In this document: positions 16,793 through 28,600 of the stretch, piece by piece | Numbering within the stretch: position 1 is the stretch's first letter | Layout: each line of letters starts with the position of its first letter | Source: Prolixibacteraceae bacterium | GTDB taxonomy: Bacteria > Bacteroidota > Bacteroidia > Bacteroidales > Prolixibacteraceae | NCBI GenBank assembly: GCA_019163175.1 | Contig: JAFLKN010000044.1 | Span: forward strand, 1-63,156 | Direction: 5' to 3' | DNA: 63,156 bases | Translations under genes and position numbers: made by a program | Notes under the pieces: model-generated | What the model saw: the letters and a program-made list of their open reading frames with translations, nothing else | Database searches by the model: none | What the model was told of the DNA's origin: nothing

Positions 16793-18445
16793 ATGAAATA
16801 CCTAATATTATTTTTATTCCTGATTACCAGTGCATTAAGTATGGTTCAGGGGCAGTCCAAAAACTTGTCTGAAAATGTGGTGATAACCTCCCAAAAGAGT
16901 GAAACTAAAGTACAAGCAAATGAAAATGGGGAATTACATCTAAATGTTTGCCCAAAGGATATTCGAAAATTTAAAGCCAAATGGATAATTCGATATAGCG
17001 ATTTTGGTGCCAGGGGCGATGGCAAAACCGATGACATAGACGCCATCGCTGCCACTCATGCATTTGCCAATCAACATGGCCTTTCAGTGAAAGCAGACGA
17101 AGGAGCCACGTATTATATTGGCGGAAAGAACCGCACTGCTGTAATCCGGACCGACACCGATTTCGGTACTGCAGCATTTATCATCGACGATACTAACGTT
17201 CAAAATCGTAATGCACATGTTTTCCTGGTTAGTTCCAACCTACAGCCGTTCAAACTTGAAGGGGTATCTTCGCTTAAAAGGAATCAGGAGAAAATTGACG
17301 TTTCTCTGCCCTCAACCTGTCTGATCACTGTTACCAATTCAAACGTAAAGCGATACATTCGCTATGGGCTGAATCAAAACAATGGATCATCGCAAACTGA
17401 TATCTTTATAGTAGATAAAAATGGGAACGTAGACATGAATGCTCCGATAATCTGGGACTTTGACCAAATCACAGACATTAACGCCCTTCCCATTGACGAG
17501 ACGAAACTAACCATCACAGGAGGACGTTTCACCACAATAGCCAACAACGCTGAATCGAAGTACACCTATTACAGCCGGGGCATCGCGATCAGGCGTTCAA
17601 ACGTTCTTGTGAATGGATTGGAACACCGCATAACCGGCGAAGGGGATCATGGTGCGCCCTATGGCGGCTTCATCAGTGTGGGAGATTGCAGCTCAGTGAC
17701 GGTTCAAAACACTATCCTTACCGGACATAAAACATACCAGACCATTGGCTCGGCAGGCCTGCCTGTCTCCATGGGTACCTACGACATCTCCCCCAATCGG
17801 GCGCTCAACTTGTCGTTCGTGAATTGTAGCCAGACAAATGACATCAATGACGACAGGTACTGGGGAATCATGGGGTCTAACTTCTGCAAGAATATTGTAT
17901 ATGACAATTGCACTTTTTCAAGGTTCGATGCCCACATGGGAGTTGCCAATGCCACTATACGCAACTCAACTTTGGGGCATCAGGGTATTAACGCTATCGG
18001 TAGCGGGACTTTTACCGTGGAGAATTCCACGATCTACGGAAGGAACCTTATCAATCTGCGTTCCGATTACGGCAGTACATGGCAGGGAGAACTGGTCATC
18101 CGCAACTGTACTTTTGTTCCGGCAGGAGGCAAGCCAGCCAGTGCCAGCCTGATCAGCGGATCCTATTCAGGGCAGCATGATTTCGGCTACACCTGTTATA
18201 TGCCCGAACGGATCACTATCGAAAACCTCCGTATTGACGACTCCAAACATCCGGAAGACTACCAAGGGCCCGCTATTTTTGGAAATTTCAATCCAAAGAT
18301 GACCGACGAATCCTACATCGAGAAGTTTCCCTATGTCAGAACCCGGGAAGTTATTCTCCGGAAGGTGACTACTGCTAGCGGAAAGGTATTAAGAATTAGC
18401 GACAATACTTTCATGTTTAAGGATGTGAAGGTAACTGCCGATTAA
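16793..18445 (+). CDS. Secreted right-handed beta-helix protein (pectate-lyase-like)
   Basis: A 550-residue protein with a signal peptide (MKYLILFLFLITSALSM...GQS). YSDFGARGDGKTDDIDAI is the typical opening of the pectate-lyase superfamily/GH28-type beta-helix, followed by parallel-helix coils rich in N/G (VQNTILTGH, NIVYDNCTFSRF, ATIRNSTLGHQ, FTVENSTIYG, LVIRNCTF). Likely a polysaccharide lyase or hydrolase of the periplasm or surface. I cannot name catalytic residues. The GC content is visibly higher than in the flanking genes, which suggests a separate origin. No SusC/SusD pair is nearby. Confidence 0.75.
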   Translation: MKYLILFLFLITSALSMVQGQSKNLSENVVITSQKSETKVQANENGELHLNVCPKDIRKFKAKWIIRYSDFGARGDGKTDDIDAIAATHAFANQHGLSVKADEGATYYIGGKNRTAVIRTDTDFGTAAFIIDDTNVQNRNAHVFLVSSNLQPFKLEGVSSLKRNQEKIDVSLPSTCLITVTNSNVKRYIRYGLNQNNGSSQTDIFIVDKNGNVDMNAPIIWDFDQITDINALPIDETKLTITGGRFTTIANNAESKYTYYSRGIAIRRSNVLVNGLEHRITGEGDHGAPYGGFISVGDCSSVTVQNTILTGHKTYQTIGSAGLPVSMGTYDISPNRALNLSFVNCSQTNDINDDRYWGIMGSNFCKNIVYDNCTFSRFDAHMGVANATIRNSTLGHQGINAIGSGTFTVENSTIYGRNLINLRSDYGSTWQGELVIRNCTFVPAGGKPASASLISGSYSGQHDFGYTCYMPERITIENLRIDDSKHPEDYQGPAIFGNFNPKMTDESYIEKFPYVRTREVILRKVTTASGKVLRISDNTFMFKDVKVTAD

Positions 18446-18574
18446 ACAGCACATCGGAGGGAAGCTATTTTTGCTTGGAAACATAATACACCATATTTTA
18501 AAAATGGGTAGGGGTTGGTGGTGTATCTAAGGCGTCATCAAAACAAATTCAAATCTTCATCTAATAGAGTAGAC

Positions 18575-18614
18575 AGATAAGAAAAGAGGTCGGTTTTGAC
18601 CTCCTTTCTTATCT
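18575..18614. terminator. Bidirectional terminator with 16-bp stem
   Basis: AGATAAGAAA-A-GAGGTC pairs with GACCTC-C-TTTCTTATCT around a six-base GGTTTT loop: sixteen pairs with one mismatch. It sits between the convergent beta-helix (+) and BASS (-) genes. The reverse-strand reading GKIRKEVKTDLFSYLS resembles the GIKKEVENDLLSCLA tail of the recombinase remnants, so it may be a fourth scar. Confidence 0.65.
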
Positions 18615-18677
18615 TACCTCGCTGAATAAATAGATTATCACAATGTAGTAGAATTCATTAGATAATTGAGGATTATA

Positions 18678-19538
18678 CTATTTACTTCTTTTGACGTTCA
18701 CCACGAACCCGAAAATTGCTGCGGTGAAGAACATTATCAGGCTGTAGATGGCTGGTGGAATACTCATTATGCCATTTCCCAGAACGGTGAGCGCTATATA
18801 AATGGCTAATGTTCCATTATGAATCCCTATTTCCATTCCAATTGCAATCGCTTGTTTATCTTCTAGTCGGAAAATACGTGGAAGATAATAACCGACGCCA
18901 ATACTGATGAGGTTAAAAACCAGAGATGCCATTCCAACCATTTTGAAGTAAGATAAAATATTCTCTTTTTCCTGATAGACAACTCCAGTAATAATGAAAA
19001 CAAGGAATAATGCGGATAAAATTTTTACAGGCTTATCTAACTTCATTGATATATTCGAATATTTCGATTTTAAAATCATTCCAATCGAAACAGGAACTAA
19101 AACAATTATAAATACCTCCATCACCTTTTTGAACTGCATTGGAATCACTTGTCCGGATTCTAGAAAATAATCAATTGCAAAATTTACAATAAATGGTAAT
19201 GTAAATAGGGTTAACAAACTGTTCACCGCAGTGAGTGTAATGTTCAAGGCAACATCACCTTTCGATAGGTGGCTGTAAAGGTTGGCTGTAGGTCCTCCAG
19301 GAGAAGCGGCTAATAGCATTAATCCAACGGCAAGTTCTGGAGAAAGTCCAAATGATTTGGCAATGAAGAAACACACCCCAGGTAATATTAGCATTTGACT
19401 GATAAGTCCAATTAAAATTGCTTTTGGATAATTAATCACCCTTTTGAAATCGTTGAGAGTAAGTGAAAGACCTAGCCCTAACATAACAATACCCAAAGCC
19501 AAGGGTAGTAATACCACATTAAATAAATTTGATTCCAT
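18678..19538 (-). CDS. Bile acid:sodium symporter (BASS) family transporter
   Basis: A 286-residue inner-membrane protein with about nine to ten helices. LGLGLSLTLNDFKRV, LLAASPGGPTANLYSHLSKGD (the first conserved BASS core motif) and EIGIHNGTLAIYIAL (the second, with the sodium-site-like E..NG) are visible. Family members import organic anions such as bile acids, pyruvate or pantoate with sodium. Substrate unknown. It is isolated, between two recombinase scars. Confidence 0.85.
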   Translation of the reverse strand: MESNLFNVVLLPLALGIVMLGLGLSLTLNDFKRVINYPKAILIGLISQMLILPGVCFFIAKSFGLSPELAVGLMLLAASPGGPTANLYSHLSKGDVALNITLTAVNSLLTLFTLPFIVNFAIDYFLESGQVIPMQFKKVMEVFIIVLVPVSIGMILKSKYSNISMKLDKPVKILSALFLVFIITGVVYQEKENILSYFKMVGMASLVFNLISIGVGYYLPRIFRLEDKQAIAIGMEIGIHNGTLAIYIALTVLGNGIMSIPPAIYSLIMFFTAAIFGFVVNVKRSK

Positions 19539-20185
19539 AGTTAAGTTGTTAGTTTCGTATTAATTAGTGTGGTTTAGTAACAGTTTGGTGGTTTTATGGT
19601 TCATTTTGCTACAATAATATAAAAGGAGTTAGGTTTTCTTAAAAAGAGTAATATGCCAGATGATGGGCAAGATTATGTATTACCATGCTAAACGTTGCAT
19701 ATTACGTCCTATTTTATATCTCCTAAAATCTATTGGCATTGGTGGTTGTGTGGATAAGTAATATAAACTAATTGGGTGCAGCACTTGAGTTTTTCATAAC
19801 TATTCTTTTCGAAATGATGCAACTCAATAGTTTTTTTGACTTTTCATCCGACTTCTTACATTATTTTCTTAGGTTTTGCGTATCGAATAGGCTTTACTAC
19901 TATATCTGTAGAAGGTTTTAGTGAACAAAAAGTGCTCCTTCCTTATATGTAAATTTGTGTCTGGTTGATTGAATCAACCGCGTAAGAAACATTACTCTAC
20001 TCGTAAGAAATGATGGTAAATAATAATTTAAGTTTTTGCACATTGGTTCCTTGTTTTCAAGCTATTTGTTTTTCTGTTAAGAACTCCTTAAATTTATTGA
20101 ATTACCAGAATATGGCATGATGGGATAGGTTGACAATGGTATATATATATTTAGCCGAAAATACACAACTTACGAATAAGGATTT
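19539..20185. other. Gene-free stretch upstream of the AraC-type regulator
   Basis: About 650 bases with no supported gene apart from the recombinase scar at ~19790-19870. The 3' end is AT-rich with TATATATATATTTAG shortly before the regulator start and is likely its promoter region. Other motifs are not recognised. Confidence 0.4.
19790..19870 (-). pseudogene. Recombinase remnant (mid-tail segment)
   Basis: The reverse strand reads KSDEKSKKLLSCIISKRIVMKNSS, matching KSDGKSKKKILSCIFSKKIVLEKS of the remnant at 10.9 kb at both protein and DNA level (shared GAGTTGCATC and AAGTC...AAAGTCAAAAAAA). It is short and followed by stops. Confidence 0.55.
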
Positions 20186-21406
20186 ATGTTGCTTTTTATA
20201 TCGCTTGCAGGAATTTTGGCTGCCTTAATTTTGGCAGTATACGGAATAAAATACTTTAAAGGGAACATCTATTTAGCCTTATTCTTCTTATTTAACTCAA
20301 TTTATAGTCTTACAAGTTATGGGGTGTATTTCTCTCCTGGATATACATTGGGTGCATTATTAAACAGCCATTTAATGCCAGTTTTATACCTGCCTGGTCC
20401 ATTTCTCTATTTATACATCCGAAGTGTTTTTAGCAATAATTATCGTCTGAAAGTAATTGACAGTGCACATTTATTACCATTTGTTATTCTTTTCATAGGG
20501 ATCGTTCCTTATTTATTTGTTGATTTTGATGTAAAAATTAATCTCATAAAATACATTCGTGAAGATATTAGCTATATGCTTACTCAGACAAATTCTATAA
20601 TCCCACAAAGAGTAAATCTTTTGTCGAGACCGGTATTGATCATGGCCTATTTAATTGCAGCTTTAAACATAGTACTCAAGAATAACTCTCAAAAAAAAAG
20701 GGATTTATCGAATAGTGTTCTTAATTCCTCCAAAATATTTCAGTGGATTTCATTGCTGCTTTACACATCGTTAGTTCTATTTTTCTTTTTAGCACTGTTT
20801 TCTATTCTTGCTCTATTTAGCGACAATCCCAATAGGGTCATAGAACAATCAAGTTGGATGATTGGAGTGGTAATATTCTGCTATTTTATTATGAATATCT
20901 CTATTTTCTTTATTCCTGATTTACTCTATGGAATGTCTAACTTATTTCCTAAGGCAAATAGAAATCCTCTATCGGCAACAAATCAAGCAAATGATGATGT
21001 ATTTCAGGCCTCTCTTGAATCTAAACTAAATCTATTTACTGAAGAATACTTAAGTTCATTAGATGGAAAAATTGAAATATGTATAAAGGATAAACTCTTT
21101 TTAAATCCTGATTTTGATATGGATTTCTTATCAAATTATACAAAAATTCCGGTTCACCATATCTCATATTACTTTAATCATGTTATAAATATAAAGTTTG
21201 TTGACTGGAGAAATAATTTCAGAATTATAGAAGCAACAAACCTTATGAATGCTGGTGCTGCTGCAAGCTATACCTTAGATGCAATTGGCCGAACCTGTGG
21301 TTTTACAAATAAAGGAACTTTTATAAGTTCATTCAAAAAGTATACAGGTAAGACTCCGGGCGAATTTTTTAAAACTTTGGAATTGAATCCCTGCATTGAA
21401 AAATAA
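20186..21406 (+). CDS. Membrane-bound AraC-family transcriptional regulator
   Basis: A 406-residue protein. Residues 1-245 hold about seven membrane helices. Residues ~300-400 are an AraC/XylS DNA-binding domain (IKFVDWRNNFRIIEATNLM, YTLDAIGRTCGFTNKGTFISSFKKYTGKTPGEFF). Membrane-anchored AraC regulators of this layout are common in Bacteroidota and sense an unknown signal. It lies upstream, in the same direction, of the surface-protein operon and could control it, but a 346-base gap separates them. Confidence 0.8.
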   Translation: MLLFISLAGILAALILAVYGIKYFKGNIYLALFFLFNSIYSLTSYGVYFSPGYTLGALLNSHLMPVLYLPGPFLYLYIRSVFSNNYRLKVIDSAHLLPFVILFIGIVPYLFVDFDVKINLIKYIREDISYMLTQTNSIIPQRVNLLSRPVLIMAYLIAALNIVLKNNSQKKRDLSNSVLNSSKIFQWISLLLYTSLVLFFFLALFSILALFSDNPNRVIEQSSWMIGVVIFCYFIMNISIFFIPDLLYGMSNLFPKANRNPLSATNQANDDVFQASLESKLNLFTEEYLSSLDGKIEICIKDKLFLNPDFDMDFLSNYTKIPVHHISYYFNHVINIKFVDWRNNFRIIEATNLMNAGAAASYTLDAIGRTCGFTNKGTFISSFKKYTGKTPGEFFKTLELNPCIEK

Positions 21407-21752
21407 AATTTTATTTTTAATAAGATCCGGACTGCTAACTTTTGTAGGCTTCGTATCGATGTTTAACAATCACTAAATCCTTTCCAATACAATCAGTTAC
21501 TCCCAATTTAAACAAGACTTGAATTACTCAACAACTTCTGTTTGAACAGCATAGTTCAAATTAACATCTTGTGATTTTTCAAACGATTTGGTTCGATTTT
21601 CTAAAATTGAACCAAATGGGTTAATAATTATCCATTTATCCACTTTTTGCTCCGTACCTTTAATTGTTTGGCTTAAAAGTCAAATAAGAATTTAAAAATA
21701 TTGCACTTCTATATTATTGTTTACTAATATTTAATTTATAAAATCAAAAACT
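21407..21752. other. Intergenic region upstream of the surface operon
   Basis: 346 AT-rich bases. TTTTTGCTCCGTACCTTTAA near 21650 loosely resembles a Bacteroidota sigma-factor -7 box (TAxxTTTG) but lacks the final G. No RNA gene or repeat is recognised. Confidence 0.35.
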
Positions 21753-22649
21753 ATGAAATCAAAATTTTTGCTCTTAATGTTTGTTCTGGTTACTTTATTT
21801 TCAATGGCACAGAATGGGATTAGTTTTCAAGGTATCGCCCGCGATGCTCAGGGGATGGCTCTTTCTTCGAAATCAGTAATTGTAAAATTTACGATAGGTA
21901 CCTTTAACGAAACACAAACTCTGACAACAGATAATTTTGGAGTTTTTTCTGCTGTTATCGGTTCGGTAAACACCACCGGTTTTGGGAACCTGGTTTTTGC
22001 AAATGTTACGGATAACCTGAAAGTTGAAGTTGATGGTACAACCATTTACGACGACAAATTTAACTACGCTCCGTATGCTAAAGCTGCTGAAAATGGAGTG
22101 CCGGTAGGTAGCATTATGCCATGGGCAGGAGCAGTAACTTCCGGTAATGCTCTGGAAGAGGTTATTCCAGGCTGGGTTGTTTGTAATGGTGCAACCTTAT
22201 CATCGGATGGCAAATATGCAAAACTGAAAACTGTTTTGGGTAGCTCATGGGGGACCAACAAAGTGCCCGATTTAAGAGGAACATTTTTACGTGGAGTAAA
22301 CAACGGCCGCACCGATGGATTCAACGATCCCGATGCAGCAAACCGTGTGGCTGTGAACAGCGGAAACACGGGTGACAAAGTTGGTAGCTTTGAAGGCGAC
22401 GCATACAAAAGTCATAACCATACCGGTACAAATAGTACAGACGGGGCACATACACACACTTATACAAATTATACGGGCTGGGCAGAAGCAGGTGGCAGTT
22501 ACTGGCAAAATATTGTTACCAGAAGTAGTTCAGAGGCTGCTAATACTTCATCATCTGGAAATCATTCACACACGGTGACCATCAACAATGCCGGGGGCAA
22601 CGAAACCCGTCCGGTTAATGCCGGAGTAAATTTTATTATTAAGTACTAA
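21753..22649 (+). CDS. Secreted tail-collar-domain protein
   Basis: A 298-residue protein with a signal peptide ending MAQ. Residues ~20-105 (GISFQGIARDAQGMAL...VKFTIG) are the N-terminal module that recurs in Bacteroidota surface proteins. Residues ~118-200 carry a phage-type tail collar motif (PVGSIMPWAG, GWVVCNGATL, KVPDLRGTFLRGVNNG). The C-terminus GNHSHTV...NETRPVNAGVNFIIKY is typical of trimeric short tail fibres. It is the first gene of an operon with two very large surface proteins, so it probably assembles at the cell surface rather than in a phage. Confidence 0.75.
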   Translation: MKSKFLLLMFVLVTLFSMAQNGISFQGIARDAQGMALSSKSVIVKFTIGTFNETQTLTTDNFGVFSAVIGSVNTTGFGNLVFANVTDNLKVEVDGTTIYDDKFNYAPYAKAAENGVPVGSIMPWAGAVTSGNALEEVIPGWVVCNGATLSSDGKYAKLKTVLGSSWGTNKVPDLRGTFLRGVNNGRTDGFNDPDAANRVAVNSGNTGDKVGSFEGDAYKSHNHTGTNSTDGAHTHTYTNYTGWAEAGGSYWQNIVTRSSSEAANTSSSGNHSHTVTINNAGGNETRPVNAGVNFIIKY

Positions 22650-22672
22650 TTGTAACCTATAAAATCTAAATT

Positions 22673-25600
22673 ATGAAAAGGTTACTATTATTACTAATCG
22701 CGATAGGCTTGGCGCATATTCTGGAGGCACAGGTAAAATCGCCTGTAGTATTGGGAAATGCATCGGGGAATAAAGTTAGCGGAAAAATAACTTATACTTA
22801 TAATATTGGTTCTCCTATTCCATATATGTATAGTGGAGGAGCAGCTAATAAACTTCAGGTTGGGTTTCCTTACAATGTTTTATACAAAGGTGATACCTTT
22901 TCTTCTCCACTTTTTGTATCCAAGGGATATTATCCGGATCATGTACAGTTGCGTTGGACAATTGGTGGGAACGAAGATATGATTGATCATTTTGAAGTGT
23001 ACCGACGTAAACTCGGAACTACAGAATATATCTTGGCAGAATTCATTGACAAATCGCTTAGAAAGTGGGATGACCGTTTTTCAGAAGCAAATGTAATTTA
23101 CGAATACAGACTTGATGCTGTTGGCATTATTGGAGAACGCCGCGTGGGTTATACCCATTTGGAGGGAGTCGGTTTCAGGGCGCCAATCGGTACCGTTGTG
23201 GGTAGGGTTAGCTATCCTGATGGTATTGGTGTCCCGGGCGTATCAGTTACTGCAGGCAGCACTGATATTGTACCGGTTTCAAGCATTTTGCTGGCGAATA
23301 ATTCGTATATCGAAATTCCACAAAGCACAGCCCAGAATTTTTCAAATGGCTTTACATTTCAGGCATATTTGAAGTTTAAAACAAACGCAGCTGCCGGAAT
23401 TTTCAATAAAGCCGGAAATTTTGATTTGAGCTATGATGGTACAAAATTCATTTTTACTGTTGGTTCTTCAAGCGTTTCATTAAACTATGCGGTTCCAACT
23501 GATGCATTTATGCACATCACTGCGGCTTATCAGTCCGATTCATTAAAACTGTATATCCCTGCTAAGGTAACAAACGACAAGGGACAACTGGTAGACCAGT
23601 TATTAAGTGCAGCAGTCAAAGCGTCAGTTAGTCTTACGGCCAATACGAACAGCTTGTATATAGGGCGCGGAGCTTCTTCCTATTTCAACGGAAATGTGGA
23701 TGAAATCAGAATGTGGCAAAAAGGTTTAACTAAAGCCGATGTAATGCATGATTTCAATCGTTATATTTCGGGAAAGGAAACTGGTATATATGCCTATATC
23801 AGAATGAATGAAGGGTTTGGTGATCATGTGTACGATATTTCAAAGGTTGATCCGAATTTCAACGAAAATCATGGGGTCTTTGTCGGGTCATCGGTTACCT
23901 GGTCAAATGTTACACCGACACTTGATCAGTTAGGAAATAAAGGAATTTCGGATGGCGAGGGTAATTACATCATTTCAGGCATTCCGTTCATCGCCGATGG
24001 TTCATCATACAAGCTGGTGCCTATGATGGCGCCTCACGAATTTCAGCCTGCTTATAAAATCCTTTTCATTAGCGAATCATCAGCTGTTTTTAACAACATC
24101 GATTTCACAGATATCTCAAAAGTAAATGTAACCTTAAACGCTACATACAATACTGGTACCGGATTTCCGGTGAGTGATGTTTTGATAAAGCTCGATGGCA
24201 ATTATATGACTGATGCCAATAGCCAACTAGTAAAAACAGGCGAAAATGGGAAGGTTACATTATCAGTTCCAATTGGCTCACATTACCTGACTTTTGAAAA
24301 GCAGGGACACGTTTTCGAGAATCCAAACTTCCCGGCCAAAGATGCAGAGGGAAATGTTATGAAGTATTACTTTATAGAAAACATACCTGAGTTGAGATTA
24401 TCGGATATTACGAGGGTTACCTTGGCTGGAAAAATAGTTGGGGGACCAGTTGAATTTGCCAAAGTACTTGGATCGAAAATTAATCCGGCAAAAAACAACA
24501 TTGGCGTTGTAACGGTGAGTTTGACAACAGAACGAGGTTACGACCTTGATGCTGATGCCACACCTAAAAACATAAGCGTTACTTCCGATGCAGAGACTGG
24601 AGAATATTCAATTGAGGTGATTCCTGAGAAATTTAAACCATCGTCGCAAACAGCAATAAGCAATGTACATTACATTTTTAATACTGATAAAGACCTGGCA
24701 TTGATAGACATGTCGAACCAGTTTTTTAAATTTAGTGAAGTTGATAGTATTTTTACCAAAGATAATTTGGGGAAAAAGGTCTTCAATCGGGTAGATACGG
24801 TTTCGACTTACAATAAACGGAAAGACTGGATTTACCGCACTCAGCCTTCTCTTGAGATGCAAAATGCTTCCGGGGGAAAGGTTATTTCGGAAACCAGCAT
24901 TGTTTATAAAGAAGGTGCTTCTAGTGTGACTATAGCTACAGCAAGTGAAACAGGAGGTAACATAGTTTATCCTTTTGGAAAGCCAATATTTAATTTTGCG
25001 AATGATTATGCGGCCAAATTTCTTGCGTTTGAAGAATATATCAATCATGATAAACCTACTGATAATGTTGACCGGGTGCCAGTTACCGATGGAGTTTTAT
25101 TAATAAACAACGATCTGGCACTAACTGACAAACAAATTCAGGGAGGCTTCAACGATCAGGGAATTGCAAACTACTCCTTTACCGCCGATTTCCCCAATAT
25201 AGCTTCTCCTTATACCCGGATCATGAATATTACTTTGAAAACTCCTTCAGCAAATATTCAGTTGCCACAGCTTGAAGCTTATATTTTGGGCGGGAAACCG
25301 ACAGGTAATAATTTTGTTACAACCGGGCCTACCGAAGTAGACTTTATCCTTCGCGACCCACCAGGATCAAATAGTTCTTCTACGTTAGAAAAGGGATTCA
25401 CAAGTTCTAAATCTGCGTCAAAAACTATCGCAAACGGAGAAGAAGGTGAAAGTCAGTTTGCACTTCAAATGGGAGTAAAAGCAGAGACTGTTGCAGGTGT
25501 TGGTTTAGCGGTAGTTTCTGATTTTGAAACTGACAATTTTATTGGAGTAAAACTGGAGAATTCCTACAACAAGGAAGGTGAATTTCAAACCACAAGCTCT

Positions 25601-28600
25601 CTGACATTTGGAGAAAGTTTCTCGACATCGGCTGAGCCTGATTTTGTAGGCGCTGAAGGAGACGTGTTTATAGGTCATTCCAGTAACATAGTATACGGAA
25701 TTAGCCGAATAGTAAAAATACTTCCAAAGGCTGAGATTCCAGCCGGTATGCCCGAAATCAGTAATTCAGGCACTTACTCCATTTCGATGGAAGATGGATT
25801 ACGTGTAAACCCTGAGTTTGGAACCATGTTTGTATATTCGCAAAAGGTGATTGAGGAAGAAATGATTCCTCATTTGGAAAAACTGAGAAATATTTTTCTG
25901 GAAAAACCTCTTTACACCAAAGTTTTAACTGACATTACAGATCGTAAATACGGAACAAACAACGATGATAAAGCAACATGGAAAACAGCGGCATCAACCG
26001 ATCCCTACCATGGTCCAAGTTATATTTTCGATACCTCCGGTTCCGTTGATCCTTTAAAACCTCTTATCGATTCGGTAAGGTTCTACAACAACCAGATTAT
26101 TAGTTGGAAGAGTAAACTGGAACTGAACGAACGCCAAAAATTACGCGGAATACCTGACTCCAGAAATAAGAATATTTCGTTTAGCGTTGGCAGCAGTTAT
26201 TCTTCATACATCGAGAGTGAATACGACTCAGTTCATAACGAGTCCTCTGAATTTACAATTGCTCCTGGCGTTGCAACTTCTCTGGGGTTTTCTCTTAATA
26301 AAACCGGTATTCGGGTTGACCTAAGCCAAAAATACACTCATTCTGAATCAGATTCAAAAGGAAATGGGTCTACCATAACAAAGAATGTAGGATTTACTTT
26401 GGAAGATAATGACGCGAATAATTACTTTACGGTTGACGTTTTTAGGTGCGCAAGTGGTAATGGCCCAATTTTTAAAACTCGTGGAGGTCAGTCCTCATGT
26501 CCTTATGAAGGAGAGCTAAAAACCAAATATTATAATCAGGGAAGCGAAACCCTGTCGTTTGCAACCATGAAAATTGATGGTCCGCAATTAGCATGCAAAG
26601 ACCCTGTGTCGCCAATTACGCCGGAAACATCTCCTGCTTATTTCACATTTCAGTTGTCGAATATTTCGGAGGCTGAAAAGGATAACTGGTACACCATCGG
26701 GATCGATGTAGCATCAAACCCAAATGGTGCAAAGGTGATGATGGATGGAGCCTCAATAAGTGAGGGAGTGGCTGTGTTCGTACCTTACGGGCAAACTGTC
26801 ACTAAAACAATTGAAGTCATAAAAGGAAGACCCGATGTTAACACCTACGAAAACTTATCAATCTATCTGAGTTCACAGTGTGATGACAACATTTCGGTTT
26901 CGGTACCTATATCTGCCTATTTCCAAACAGCATGTACACCAGTTGAATTTACTTTGCCATTTGATAAATGGGTAATTAATTCGAATGATAATGACCAAAT
27001 GTTGGTCAAGATTGGTGGATATAATCTTGCCCATAATGGGTTCGAGGATATTCAATTTCAGTACAAATCATCTACCTCTTCAATGTGGACAACTGCACGT
27101 ATTTTCACTAACGATGCTGCACATGCCAATGATGATAACACAACTTACATCAACAATAGTGCTTCTATTCAATATACATGGGATATGAAGAGCCTTCCTG
27201 ATCGGGAATACGATATCCGCCTTATTTCTCATTGTGCCGATGGGACGCTTAACTATTCGAAAACACTCTCAGGTATGCTTGACGGACAAAGACCTCAAGT
27301 TTTTGGAACTCCACTGCCTGCTGATGGCATTCTGGATATTTCCGATCAAATCTCAATTCAGTTCAACGAACCAATTGAACAGGGACTGTTAATTCCGGCC
27401 AATTTTCAATTGACTGGTACCATTAGTCAGGGAGATCTTCAACACGATTCTTATGTACGACTGAATGGAACTTCCGATCAACTTTCTATTCCTGAAGGAA
27501 TTTCACTGAACAGCAAATCCTTTACCATTGAATTCTGGATGCGTCCGGATTCTTATAGCAATTCAGTAATTTTTGCACAAGGAAATGATCCATCGGTAAA
27601 TCTTGAGATTGGATTAAAGGAGACATTTAATACCTATATGAAAATTGCCGGGCTCAATTTTGAAGCAGCCTTGAAATTTAGCCCCACTGTACCTGAAACA
27701 GCATGGCAGCATATGGCCTATACTTTTGATTCGGAAACCGGTGACGTATTTATCTATCAGAATGATAAAATAATTTTTGAGGCACGAAGCACAAAAGTAA
27801 ATTACAAGAACCTCGGACCCATACTGATTGGGAAATCAGCAGTATCAAATGCAAGTTTCTTTGCTGGTAGTTTCCACGAATTGCGCATTTGGAACAAATC
27901 GTTATCACTTGGAGATGTATATGCCAACCAGTATAAACTTTTAAGTGGAAGCGAAATTGGGTTATATGGTTACTGGCCTATTAACGAAGCCTTTGGTACT
28001 TTGGCTGAAGATAAGGCGGCTAATCGCCACATGACAGTCAGCGCGCCTTGGGAAGTTTATCCGGGCGGAAGCTCATGGAACTTCGCCAATGCGAATTTCC
28101 TGAAATTTTTCACAGGTTATTTTGCCATTATTCCTGAAATGGATTACACCATTGAATTCTGGTTTAGAGCTAATAATCCTTCAGGGAATGCCTGTCTTTT
28201 CTCGAACCAGAAAGGCGATGGCAATGAAGGCATTGGAATGAAAGATAAAGCTTTGTCAATAACTGCGACACCCGAAGGAAAAATTTTAATCAACAGCAAT
28301 GGGAATGTCTTTGAAGCTGTGACAACTGATTATTTTGATAATACCTGGCATCATTTTGCATTGGTGGTCAAACGACGGGGTAATGTAGCTTCATACGTGG
28401 ATGGAAACCTTCAGAATGAAAAAGAAAACTCATTTGTTGGGGGGGTAGCCGGTGGTGAGATGTACCTCGGAGTTCGGAAGTGGAAAAATACAATTGACGA
28501 AGGTGAAGATATGTATTTCGACGGGAAGATTGATGAATTCAGAATATGGAACCTGTCGAAAACCGCTGACCAAATCATTCTTGACCGGAATTCGAAGCTG

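Noticed and set aside
21753-22649. Prophage tail gene
   Set aside because: The collar domain stands alone with a signal peptide and with T9SS neighbours; no phage genes are present.
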